From Sphacelaria rigidula (Eukaryota; Phaeophyceae; Sphacelariales), in contig CAXNAA020000281.1 in NCBI GenBank assembly GCA_964200075.2, forward strand, positions 1 to 23,178: a DNA stretch of 23,178 nt, given 5' to 3'. Within the stretch, counting starts at the first letter, position 1, and each line of letters opens with the position of its first letter. The notes under the pieces were generated by a model. That model was not told where the DNA came from, searched no databases, and worked only from the letters and a program-made list of their open reading frames with translations. Position numbers and translations under genes: made by a program. Positions 7,887 to 16,866 of the stretch are shown piece after piece.

Positions 7887-8338
7887 GTGACCTTTGACCT
7901 CGTATCCCTATAAAGTCGATACGGACTACGCCGGGTTTTCGCCGCACCAGGTTCGCAATCACCAACCGCGAAACGCCGTGATGTGTTCGGCGAGTCGCAT
8001 TGAAGGTAAGGTGTATCCTGCTATGATTGTTCGACCCGAAGCGTACAGGATATCTCGCAATTCATTGGCAACCTACAATGAGTTGCTTCATTTTCTGGTA
8101 TCGCCACTTCTAGAGACAGCCACGGGTTACACACTGCCTCATGGGTGTCTCTCCATTTAAAACAATGCTTAGGACGACCATCCCCTTTGCGCGGAGTTGA
8201 GTTTTTCCCACCCCGCACAGTATGATCTACCTCGGTCACCATCATAGTTATCGCAAAGCGAACGCAAGCGAAATAAAACGGTGACCTGGTTGTTCAGCTT
8301 GTGCAATGAGAGACGTGTTTTACAGCATCGTTGCCAAC
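7852..8338 (+). repeat. Dispersed repeat family R1, copy A (full-length reference)
   Basis: A G-rich head is followed by CTCATGATCTTGCATGC and then blocks shared with the other copies in this window: TTGACCTCG, CCCGAAGCGTAC, GAGTTGCTTCATTTT, GCCACGGGTTACAC, and CGGTGACCTGGTTG near the end. The match to copy B (22248-22696) extends over about 450 bp in the same orientation. There is no consistent open frame between copies, so the element looks non-coding. It could be a solo LTR or a non-autonomous transposon; the termini are not diagnostic. Confidence 0.88.
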
Positions 8339-9780
8339 CGACTCCACCTGACGCCAACCGACGCCAACCCTCAAAGGGACTCGAGGGGCGGCGAGAAGGC
8401 GTGCATCTTGATCAAGGGTGCACTGGATATCACGTTGCAAGAGATTAGAGATCCAGTGCACATCCTGCTGAGAATAGATGAATACCTTTACTTTGGCCAC
8501 ATCGTGCAGATCACAATGCCAAAACATTCCAGTGGTTGATACAACGCCCATGCACAGGAAGTACAACTGTAGTGTGCGTTTAGTGGCTCACGTTATGTGG
8601 GAGTAAATAACATGCACAAGGTACCATACCCCGTACATAATATTTTGCTTGATTAGGGCGCATGTAACCGTGCGTGTGAAGTAATGTTGTTCCCATACAA
8701 GTTGATATCAATGTCGTAGATTTCAGCAAAATTTTTCAAGGGTCGGATGAATTGATGATTCGTCTGGAAATTACTTGATTTTAGTGTGATGGATTTGTAC
8801 CATGCGAATCAATCCTTAGGCTTTGTTTTCAGCGTTGCAACCCAGGCACGCACAGCCCAGGCCCGTGCAGTGACGCACAAATTGCGCGAAGACCTTTTTG
8901 ACCTGCGATCGAATTTTTTTTCTCACTTTCAAGCAACCAGGCCTAAAATACCGCGGATTTGGTGATTCGAACCGGCGATGATTCGTCCGAACCGTGAAAA
9001 GTTTGCACCCGCGTGCTAATGTGGTCGACACAATTCGACGACCCGGAAGGTGCGTACACTCGGGGAGGTGATGTGCATGCCAGCAGATGTGAAAATTTTC
9101 TCGAGTTTTTCGAATGACGGACATGTTCATTTATCATGCTGAAAAACAGCCCCGAGGGGCGAAAACAAGAGGTTCGGGTTGTCGAGCTAACACTGCTCAG
9201 TTCCGATACTTCTCCTGCATAATAGCGACTTGCGGTGGAGAGACGCCAATCAATCAGTGAAGCATAGCTCATCATTCATTCCTAGGCATGGTGACGCAGC
9301 AGATGAGTACGACCGGTTTTGGGATGTGAAATGAGGTGGGCATGAAGCAGCAGCCCGTGGGGAACCAAAAGGTTGCAAAATGCCGATGTTGGTAGGTTTT
9401 CGACCTTTTTGGGAACTAGGCCTCTTATCGGAAAGGGCATCACAGGTTGATGTGCGACAACCGACCAATCAATTAAATGACTTCACTTGAAAACGACTGG
9501 AAGGCTGAGATGACCCACCGTGGCGGTCAAAGGGTTTACAGTTGATAGAATACGTATGCCCTGTTCTCCCCGTACGCTAGCCATATGCAACCACATAGTT
9601 CAATCACATCCCGAACCGTCACGAACCCGCAGTTAAAATATGTTTCCGATGTATGTATGAATGCGCCGTGGATGTGGGGCCCATGGTTGTGCAGAAAATG
9701 CTTACATTATTCCCTCCGACAGCACGACGTGGAGGGTGAAGACCGTGCGTATAAATGTGTCATGGGATAGCACCCTACCG
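8339..9780. other. No supported gene
   Basis: A 10-bp tandem motif (GACGCCAACC) occurs near 8350-8370. Open frames of up to 110 codons overlap on both strands without domains. A B-box-like GGTTCGAATC on the minus strand near 8961 has no surrounding tRNA structure. I see nothing else supportable. Confidence 0.4.
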
Positions 9781-9782
9781 TG

Positions 9783-9810
9783 GAGGTGAAACTGGAAACT
9801 GTTTCACCTC
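9783..9810. repeat. Perfect 10-bp stem hairpin
   Basis: GAGGTGAAAC and GTTTCACCTC flank an 8-nt loop. This is a small perfect dyad of unknown role in an otherwise gene-free region. Confidence 0.6.
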
Positions 9811-10576
9811 TGTGTTCAGTATTGGGCGCATTATCCACAGAGAGCACAACTAACAGCAGCGGCGGGGAGCTCACAATAGATAGGCAGAGACCAGGCAAGC
9901 CGAGCAGGCCGTGGCGAAAAAGCAAGAACCGCGCACGCGTGCTTCATTTCACTGGAAGAGAGAGTAGATGAAGCCAGGTCACCGGAGCCGCTCTCTTCGT
10001 TGCAAGCAAACATATAGAGAAATGAAGTATCCACATAAGCCCAGCGGTGAGAGCAGGGGGTTGCAAATCCCGCACCAGTCACCGTCAAACCTCTCCAGGT
10101 GTTTTTTGCTACACAAAGCACCGGCGCCGTTTGCTTGGCTGGTGGTGGTGGGGGACCGAGGAGCGCCTGGGGCAGTCGTGACAAACTATCACGCGATGGC
10201 ATTCTACGGCTCTTTGCTGCCGTCGTGCACACCCCTGAATGTATTACTTTCTCTCTGGTGAAAAGTGATGTCTAAACATTCAATTCGGACTGTGCTGTAC
10301 CGTCCAGAACAGACATTTTGTTGTAAAAGCGACGGCAGCAAAGAATAAAGGTGGCTGGCACGCCGCTCGCGATCTCCCAGCCAGACGTTCGGGAGAAAAA
10401 TACAAATACTACAAGGAGTCAGTGCATGTTTCCACTCAGCAAGCCGATGGTCGCGATAAGGACGTTTGACCAAAGTCGAAAGCGCAACTGCGACCTGGGC
10501 GACAACGACTTGAAGGCCGCGGCACAATTTCTCGAATCCCTGCTGCTGCGTGCAGGCAGCTGCTTACTTTTCTCCA
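9811..10576. other. No supported gene
   Basis: Open frames at 9831-10232 (-) and 10351-10608 (+) were inspected. Neither has a recognisable domain, and they overlap frames of similar length on the other strand. I leave the stretch unannotated. Confidence 0.35.
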
Positions 10577-10700
10577 AGATTGAAAATGGTGGGTTTTCCC
10601 CTTTCTGATAGCTTCCCCCGTAATCCGGTCGCCTGTTAGGCGGGTTCTCATCGAAGGGGATAAATCCCTTTCCGAAAGTCCCCTTTGCAAGAAAAGGGCT
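10577..10700 (+). repeat. Inverted dispersed repeat, arm 1
   Basis: In reverse complement the core GAACCCGCC with its upstream CCCCTTCGATGA and GAAAGGGA blocks aligns with 11425-11465 (CCCTTTCGATAAGAACCCGCC). Weaker similarity extends to GCAAAGGGGA at one side and to the GAAAATGG block at the other. This suggests two diverged copies of a short element in opposite orientation. Confidence 0.55.
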
Positions 10701-10746
10701 GGTGATTGATGGCTGCGATACCACCCCTCAGAAAGTGCTCCAGTAT

Positions 10747-10810
10747 CCCCTAGGCAAAAGAGATTCAGGAAGTGAAGAAACACTTCCTAAAATCTCTTTT
10801 TGCAAAGGGG
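10747..10810. repeat. Strong imperfect hairpin, arms of about 29 bp
   Basis: The left arm reads CCCCTAGGCAAAAGAGATT then CAGGAAGTG, and the right arm CACTTCCT then AAAATCTCTTTTTGCAAAGGGG, with a 5-nt loop AAGAA. Pairing is almost complete, with a few mismatches and one bulge. The CCCC and GGGG ends resemble the GCAAAGGGG end of the neighbouring repeat, so it may be a very short foldback element or its nested end. Confidence 0.75.
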
Positions 10811-11394
10811 GATTTTGTCTACACCCCAAATGGTACCGTATGTTCCGTTGACAAGGACTCATGCAAGAGCTTGACACACAACCCAACACAATCAGAGGTG
10901 AATATAAGGAACGCTTTGCCCCCGCAACCCAAAAAAACACAGCTCGAGGCGTAGCTGTTCATCAACTGAGTACGTTGCGCGTGACCTTTGCTCAAATGTA
11001 TTTGTGGAGGATTCAATGAGAAGAGATGATTTGTGTGAGACGCGCATAGCACACGCACACAAACGGTCAGCAACGGCATGTTTTCGTTTACAATTTGACA
11101 TGTACGCGGTCGCTTTTCCTCCAATAGAGAACGTATTTCCGTAAAAAGAAAGATTGCCATGTGTAGATAAGCAAGAGCTAGCGCTGGATCTGGTGTTCGT
11201 GAGCGGCGGGTGCCTGTGATATTTCGGGGCTTGGTATGTAAATGTTGTGTTGCCTTGTTGGTCCCTGTTTGTAGAAGTACAGAGATTTTAGACTAACCAC
11301 CATTTCCAGAACCGCCGCGATTCTAAATCCGTGTGCAGATCTGGGCTTCGATCCAGACAAGAACTGCTTCTCGAAAGGCTTAAACTGGACGTTG
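10811..11394. other. No supported gene
   Basis: Short frames occur on both strands only. I see no motif, repeat or RNA gene that I can support here. Confidence 0.4.
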
Positions 11395-11485
11395 TGGGAG
11401 CAATCCCCTCTCCAAAAGAAATTCCTGAAAGGGGAGCATCCCTTTCGATAAGAACCCGCCTTAACCCTTCAATTTTCGCCTTCCC
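11395..11485 (-). repeat. Inverted dispersed repeat, arm 2
   Basis: This is the partner of 10577-10700. The region CTGAAAGGGGAGCATCCCTT and CGATAAGAACCCGCC matches that arm in reverse complement, with several substitutions. Confidence 0.5.
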
Positions 11486-12235
11486 CCCCCAACCCCCCAA
11501 CTCCCAGTTCGTCCGCTATCGCCCACTATCGCCCATGGCCAAATTCGCCTTCGCATTTGTTGTTCTTCAAATGACACAACACGTCTTCTTACCTGAACAG
11601 GTGGATGTTGAGGATTTGTATGGAAATTAGTGTATGATAACCCCTAGCCGCTTTGCTGGCCAAGCCACGTGACGGTAAGTTTTGTTCTGCCGAGTAGGCG
11701 ATACATGCTGCAATGTAGCAAGTAGTAGTGTACACTGCCTACCACTACTGCTGCCATGTACGCAAGCAGCGTACTCTCTGCCTTGGTCTGGAGGTTCTGA
11801 TACTTTCGAAACCTTCCTGGCGCACTTTCTGCATGTTTCAAAATTACACTGCATGCCACATCGACTCCACCGTACTCAGCGATATCGTGCCGAACAAACG
11901 GACTTTTTTCATTGGCGACTGAATACAGCAGTGCAGTATAGTGTCCTTGCTTCCCACTGCACACAGTACAGTATGTGTGTTGTCGTGTTGTCGTCCCATC
12001 TATTCTGGGCGCCAGTCTACACCTTTCGGTATATGTGGGCGCATCAGCCGGGGTTACACAGGAAGAAGGCCAACACAGGAGCTTTTTTTTTTTATCTTTT
12101 ATTTGTTTTTAGTACCCCACCTTCCTTCTGCGGTGCTTGCCTTTTATTTTTTATCGCGCCCCTTTGCCTCGTCGACCGTTAAGTCGAATTTTATGTACCC
12201 ACGACATCGTCGCTCTCCACTGTTGGGCATGGTGT
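11486..12235. other. No supported gene
   Basis: A + frame of 166 codons at 11682-12182 is open but rich in Cys, His and Phe and has no recognisable domain; overlapping frames are open on the other strand. A TTTTTTTTTT tract lies near 12082. I consider the frame non-coding. Confidence 0.4.
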
Positions 12236-12238
12236 AAG

Positions 12239-12244
12239 AAAAAA
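12239..12244 (-). terminator. Pol III-type T-run behind the tRNA-like gene
   Basis: Six consecutive T residues on the minus strand begin 6 nt after the 3' end of the tRNA-like sequence at 12250-12326. This is the usual RNA polymerase III stop. Confidence 0.5.
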
Positions 12245-12249
12245 TCCCA

Positions 12250-12326
12250 GATCGCTCCGGGAATCGAACACCACTACTTAACCGTCAGGAGGTTACGAGG
12301 TTACCAACTGAGCCCCCGGGGCGACC
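12250..12326 (-). tRNA. tRNA-like gene or tRNA pseudogene, anticodon CTG (Gln) if real
   Basis: On the minus strand an A-box (GGCTCAGTTGG) and a B-box (GTTCGATTCC) lie about 45 nt apart, the normal internal promoter spacing of a tRNA. The ends GGTCGCC and AGCGATC pair in six of seven positions, one of them a wobble. The anticodon stem TAACC/GGTTA is perfect around the loop TCCTGAC, giving anticodon CTG, but position 33 is C instead of the near-universal T. The T-stem 5' side (TGGTG) pairs poorly with CCCGG, and the D-stem is weak with about four extra bases after the acceptor stem. I read it as a decayed tRNA or a tRNA-derived SINE head. The T-run just downstream supports Pol III origin. Confidence 0.5.
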
Positions 12327-13132
12327 GGCTCAGTACAAGCTGGTAATCTCTCTGCTCAGTGCTATACAACTACAGTCCGCAGCTCTTTACAGAATGATAG
12401 CGGTAGTTAGGTGGCTATGACTGAGCAGAGGGCAAAAGGTACCACTTTTCATGAATGTGCTTCCATGATTGAGTGGTCGTTGCCCAATTGATGAAATGAT
12501 AAAATGTAGCATTACCTTCAGGCGGGTGACGATGGGCGATTTGAAGGGGAACATAGTGGGTCATTACACCAATTGCAATTACCATATATAGCCACCCCAC
12601 CCCCTTCAGGCCTGCTGCCCGGCCTGGAAATTTCCTGGAAAGACGCACGGTTGATCCGGAAAGCATCCGCTTACGATCGGGGAACTTGCACGCTTCTCTC
12701 GCCCGTCACAAACGTCGAAAACCCTGGGATTTCACCGCGTGAAACTGTTTAACACGAAGCCGGAGGCCAAAGGTCTTGGTCCGATGCAAGTCAAACATAT
12801 CTACGCCGTGTGGTGTACTGCGCGATATATTTATTCATCTCATTCCTGGTCTGCAAAATTCCAGTGTTACCCTCCACACTTCATGTACTCCGCAGTGTTC
12901 GACCAAGGTAAGACACAACCACCCCACCAGTTGCACCGTCTGCAGTGCAGCTTATACTAATGTGTACAGGGCAGGCTGTAATATTGGGTAGATAACTGCT
13001 GTACCGTACTGTTCACAGCTGTGCTGTTGTTGATGTCGGTACTACTGTGTACTGTATACTACTGGATTGACCCGCGCGCTTCGTTCAAAGTGTACACGTG
13101 TTCTGGGTCGGTGTACACGGCTGACTTCCCAT
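12327..13132. other. No supported gene
   Basis: Short open frames on both strands show no recognisable domain. Several GTGTAC/GTACTG-rich patches occur between 12960 and 13120 without clear periodicity. Confidence 0.4.
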
Positions 13133-13981
13133 CTAATCTATTAACCCACTCACCTCCCGTAAAAGCCAGCTAACACCCAAGCCAGTAGTGTACGGCTGCG
13201 CGGCCGCTAAAGGTCCCACGAACCTCAGTCCGCGCTCGAGCAACGCTTCCTTCGCATCTCCCCGCTGAAACCAGCGTAGTAATCTGGACATTGTCCGCAG
13301 GTCGACGCGCCCGCTCTTTATCTGCCGCAGCAGCCGTTTCTCATCTTCTGGCCCCGTCGTGTAGCCGGGCCTGCAAAGCACTTCTGACACGACGGCAACT
13401 AAGCCAGCCTTATCCAGTTCCGGAGTAAACATCACGCCCAATGGATGGAATTCTTGCTGCTGTTGTTTTGGTCGTGCCGTGGGGACGGACGCCCGGGTCG
13501 ATGTCTGCTTTTTCGGCCGGCCGCCATCCGATCCAGCCGTTACTACGATCTTGTTTGTCGATGCAGCAGCAGTATCGCAGGTGGCCACATTCTCGGCCCT
13601 GCTAACATCGGCAACAGAAGTTGGTAATATAAGTTTCAACATCTTGCACCCTTCGCGATCCGGCGGCGGGGGTGGCGGCGGTGTTGGAGACTGAAGGAAG
13701 GGATTTGGCATCCGGCCCGTCTTGTTGGTACCCGCGTGCTTGTACGCGCCCGCAGCGAAATTCTTGTTCCTGTTCAACATCCCGAGATGCCCGTCCGGAG
13801 GGTATGGATTTATTGGGCCCGCCCCCAAGTCCAGCATTTTGCTGGTCCTTTCTCCCGCGTCGCCTACCCTATCTAGTGAGAAATCACCTCTAATGCTACA
13901 GTGGTAACCGATGCAAGCGCTATACAAGCAGATTGCTGTAGGTTTTACTCCTGTGGTGCTGCTACCAGCGTGTCTCGTCAT
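13133..13981 (-). CDS. Hypothetical protein, probable 3' exon, Pro- and Gln-run containing
   Basis: This is a minus-strand open frame of 282 codons from ATG at 13981 to the stop at 13133, the longest in the window. A low-complexity middle carries PTPPPPPPPD (about residues 99-108) and PKQQQQ (about 171-176). The C-terminal third is well-mixed, charged sequence: PEDEKRLLRQIKSGRVDL, RLLRWFQRGDAKEALLERG, VSWLLREVSGLID, with predicted helices. I do not recognise the family. The first 40 or so residues are weaker, so the true exon may begin near 13870 (GERTSKMLDLGAG). Further coding-like text on the same strand near 14000-14090 may be an upstream exon. It lies head-to-head with the DUF952 exon on the + strand. 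Confidence 0.5.
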   Translation of the reverse strand: MTRHAGSSTTGVKPTAICLYSACIGYHCSIRGDFSLDRVGDAGERTSKMLDLGAGPINPYPPDGHLGMLNRNKNFAAGAYKHAGTNKTGRMPNPFLQSPTPPPPPPPDREGCKMLKLILPTSVADVSRAENVATCDTAAASTNKIVVTAGSDGGRPKKQTSTRASVPTARPKQQQQEFHPLGVMFTPELDKAGLVAVVSEVLCRPGYTTGPEDEKRLLRQIKSGRVDLRTMSRLLRWFQRGDAKEALLERGLRFVGPLAAAQPYTTGLGVSWLLREVSGLID

Positions 13982-14440
13982 AGCCACTTGAAGCTCTCGT
14001 GGATTTCTTCGATATCCGCATCGGCTGCTGCATCTCGACTTTGGCCTGACTCAGATCTGCGCGTGCTTTCTGTGTTCGCTTGGCAAACTCAATCCCTCTT
14101 TACCTCAGTAAGACCTGCTGTTTATTGGGACGCCATTGTCATAAAATAACTGTAAAACCAATGCTGATGGGCTGTCAGGCTGATGTGCTGGGGATTGGTG
14201 TGTAGGGTGGAGGGTACCGGCAAAAGATGATCCAGAACGATTCAGCGTTCTGGTAAAAGTTCTCAAAATAATCGAATCCGATTTGTGCCGGTTCGAGACC
14301 CTTAATTACGCCGCTTCGTCAACCGACACCGACACGCATCACACTCGTGCGCGCCCTGCGCCTTGATTATTGAAGACAGTTGCAGTATATTTACAACCGG
14401 AGCAGCGGAGTCAAAACCATAGGCGCAGTTTACAGGGCTC

Positions 14441-14600
14441 ATGACAGAATCAACATTCATATACCATTTGGTGCAAGAGACGAGGTGGAAGGCATCGCCA
14501 GCCGAGGGGTACCGTCCGCCAACCTTTGACAATGACGGTTTCATCCACGCGACGAAGGAGGCGAACATGCTTCTGCCTGTCGCCAACCACTTTTACGCTG
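14441..14600 (+). CDS. DUF952-domain protein, first exon (partial gene)
   Basis: An ATG at 14441 opens TFIYHLVQETRWKASPAEGY, then RPPTFDNDGFIHATKEAN and VANHFYAG. These are the hallmarks of the DUF952 family (PF06108): IYHLV near the start, a Trp about residue 16, the Gly-Tyr-x-Pro turn, GFIHxT/S and VANxFY. DUF952 proteins are small, of about 100-120 residues, with a fold related to glutathione-dependent or ADP-ribosyl-type barrels but no agreed function. The 53 codons here cover the N-terminal half. A GT donor (GTATGT) follows at 14601, in phase 1. The C-terminal half of the family (the LxID segment and the FPHxYG motif) was not found downstream in this window, so the gene may be broken, have a long intron, or have lost its end. 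An acceptor at 14703-14704 would keep the frame open but does not give a DUF952-like end. Confidence 0.72.
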
Positions 14601-14829
14601 GTATGTATTGCCGTGCTTCTTTGATCACTTCTTGCAGTACCGTAGAGTATGCGGAAGGAACAAAAATACCGTGAAAAATAATACCACTTTCGTGTCCTAT
14701 TCAGGTCGTATCTTGATCGAGTCAACAAAAAACTGTTTGGTCAAAAGCCATAGTAGTCAGTATCAGAAGTCTGCGGAATTCGTAGTTGTTAGGATTTCGT
14801 GTTTTTCTCGAGTATTATTGTTTATTAGC

Positions 14830-15001
14830 ACTTGAAAGTGCTAGCGTCGGTAAATTTAGGGGGAAAGTGTAGACCGCGCTCAAACCACGATGCCCAAGTT
14901 GGTGTTTTTGGGACGATACGTACTAGATACCCCGTTTAGCAGGAGGGTGTTATTGACAGTTTTTGGTCCAAGAAGAACAGTTGCTCGGCTCTTTCGCAAC
15001 G
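14830..15001 (+). repeat. Direct duplication, unit 1
   Basis: Shares with unit 2 the ordered blocks AAGTGCTAGCGTCG, GCTCAAA-CAC-ATGC, GGTTGGTGTT-type, CGATACG, GGGTGTTATTGAC and TGGTCCAAGA. The unit is about 172 bp. It lies just downstream of the DUF952 exon and has no long open frame. Confidence 0.85.
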
Positions 15002-15153
15002 AAACGGTAAATGCTCAGATAAATGAGTATGTACGCAATTCTTCAAATTAACGATCGAGATTTTCTGTCCCCGCTGTACTGCACAGACCTTACTCCATCC
15101 TTTTCCGTGGATGGCTTCTTTTCGGGAGGTTTTCGCATACTATTCTCCATGAG

Positions 15154-15327
15154 TACTCAAAAGTGCTAGCGTCGATAGTTTGAGTTAAAATAAGCAGATC
15201 GTGCTCAAATCACAATGCTCAGGTTGGTGTTGTGGGGGCGATACGGAGTAAAGACTCCGTTCATCAGAAGGGTGTTATTGACTATAAATGGTCCAAGACA
15301 CATAGTTTTCCGGCTCTATCGCACAGA
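15154..15327 (+). repeat. Direct duplication, unit 2
   Basis: Diverged second copy of 14830-15001, separated from it by about 150 bp of unrelated sequence. Substitutions are spread evenly, suggesting an old duplication or two independent insertions of one element. Confidence 0.85.
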
Positions 15328-16838
15328 ATAGGTGGAGTTGAAAAAAAAAATCATTTTGATGTACTCACATATATAATCGGGATCGATCCACCGAAAATAT
15401 CGGAAAGCTAGAACCTTGGGTTGCACTCCCGCAGGACCCCTGGAGATCGGTCAAGCCCGTAAATCACTCACTATTGGTCGCAGATTTTTCTTTCCTTCGA
15501 CATTTGTGAAGAGGATTACAGTATCTCCAGATCCCCATTTTTGGCATCAAACATTTACTGTGATGAGCGGGGGCAAGGGAACGAATCTTGAAACATCTCC
15601 GAGTAACGAAGAAATCACGAATACCGCAGACTTCTGATCCTGACTACTGTAGTATGTTTACCTTTTATCCTCTTATGATCGGATGATCGCTCGGTGCATT
15701 AACACCCCCCCGAGACCGGAAACAAATCTGTCTGCGCAAATAGTTTTGAAACTCGTCTGAGAGTTTCGAAATTCATTTGCGCAAGCGGATAATCTAACTG
15801 CTCGAAAGAGGACATAAACGTGGCAATCGCAGGGGTACATCAAGAAAAAATCACCACACATGAAACTGGGAGCCCCATTACCCACTACAAAATAAAACCA
15901 TGGAGCTTATCAAGCAGGGATTCCGTATCGCAATTTCCGAGACATATTCTCTCAAAGTTCAAATTCGGTGAAGGGGGGATCATTGACTGGGCAGGCGGGT
16001 GGGGGGGAGGAGAATATCCACGGTATATGGTGTGCTACCGCCACGTTTTTGAGTTATGCTCCAGCAGGGGGTGGTCGCAAACATCTCGGGGAACACTAAC
16101 TGGCGATATATATTGCCCAGAGTATGACAGTATACTGTAACAACTGATTTATTTGAGTTTTAGTATAGAACAGTAAACTACTGGGATATAGTAGACCGAG
16201 TTCGAGCATTTTAAATCCCAACAAAGCGCTCGCCCGGTGACGTTACCTGAGAAAGAGACGTGGTGATTTCTCGCGAAGATTTTTTGTAACTCGTAAGGGC
16301 CCGTATGTGTGTGGCCGGCGCCGACGAAGACACCCAGACGAAGCATTTCGTCTCATATGTGAGGCGAGCCGATCACAGCAAATGAAAGACAACTGCTCTC
16401 ATGGAGCTTTTCCATGTGAGACCGTGTAACCCTAGAAATACTCACATCTAAACGGCCGTTCACCGTCAGTAGTCGGTAGTTGAGTGTCTTTTGCAGTGCC
16501 TGCTCGTATCCTCGTGTACCCCGTGTGTTGTGGTGCATACATGTACAGTACAGCACCACCGCTCTGTACTCGCCCTGGCAAGGGACATGGACTTCGTCCC
16601 AGACCATCTACGTCCACAAAATTCATCTACCGGGTGTTCGCTACTGTGCGGTTTCCTCGTTTGCGAAAAACGCATCTACCTGCAGCTGGTGGTGGGAGGG
16701 GGTACAGCCAATTGCTGCGCGCAGCAACGCAACAGCTCGATGTTTTTTCAAGAGATGTGCTCCGTTTCAATTTTTCAAACGAAGCTGAGTTCGGATTTTC
16801 GGCAGCTTTATCCGGATCAATCCGCGGATTGAAAAAAG
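15328..16838. other. No supported gene
   Basis: Open frames of up to 142 codons (16484-16912, +) overlap others on both strands and lack domains. The 3' part, from about 16740, may be the flank of the hAT element. I see nothing else supportable. Confidence 0.4.
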
Positions 16839-16866
16839 TGGCGGATATCCGGATATCCGGGTATGC
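16839..16866. repeat. Nested GGATATCC palindromes near the hAT 3' end
   Basis: GCGGATATCCGGATATCCGG contains two GGATATCC palindromes joined tail to tail. A TTTATCCGGAT motif occurs just upstream (about 16807) and again near 17958. Such short repeated motifs are common near hAT transposon ends, where transposase binds, but no terminal inverted repeat pair was found. Confidence 0.4.

Noticed and set aside
8950-8985. GATTCGAACC (a B-box on the minus strand)
   Set aside because: No T-stem or other tRNA arms can be formed around it.
9831-10232. Minus-strand frame of 133 codons with a proline run
   Set aside because: No domain or splice context; the proline run comes from a GGT-type simple repeat.
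11682-12182. Plus-strand frame of 166 codons
   Set aside because: The composition (Cys, His, Phe rich, with a poly-Phe segment from a T-run), the lack of any domain and overlapping open frames on the other strand suggest chance.
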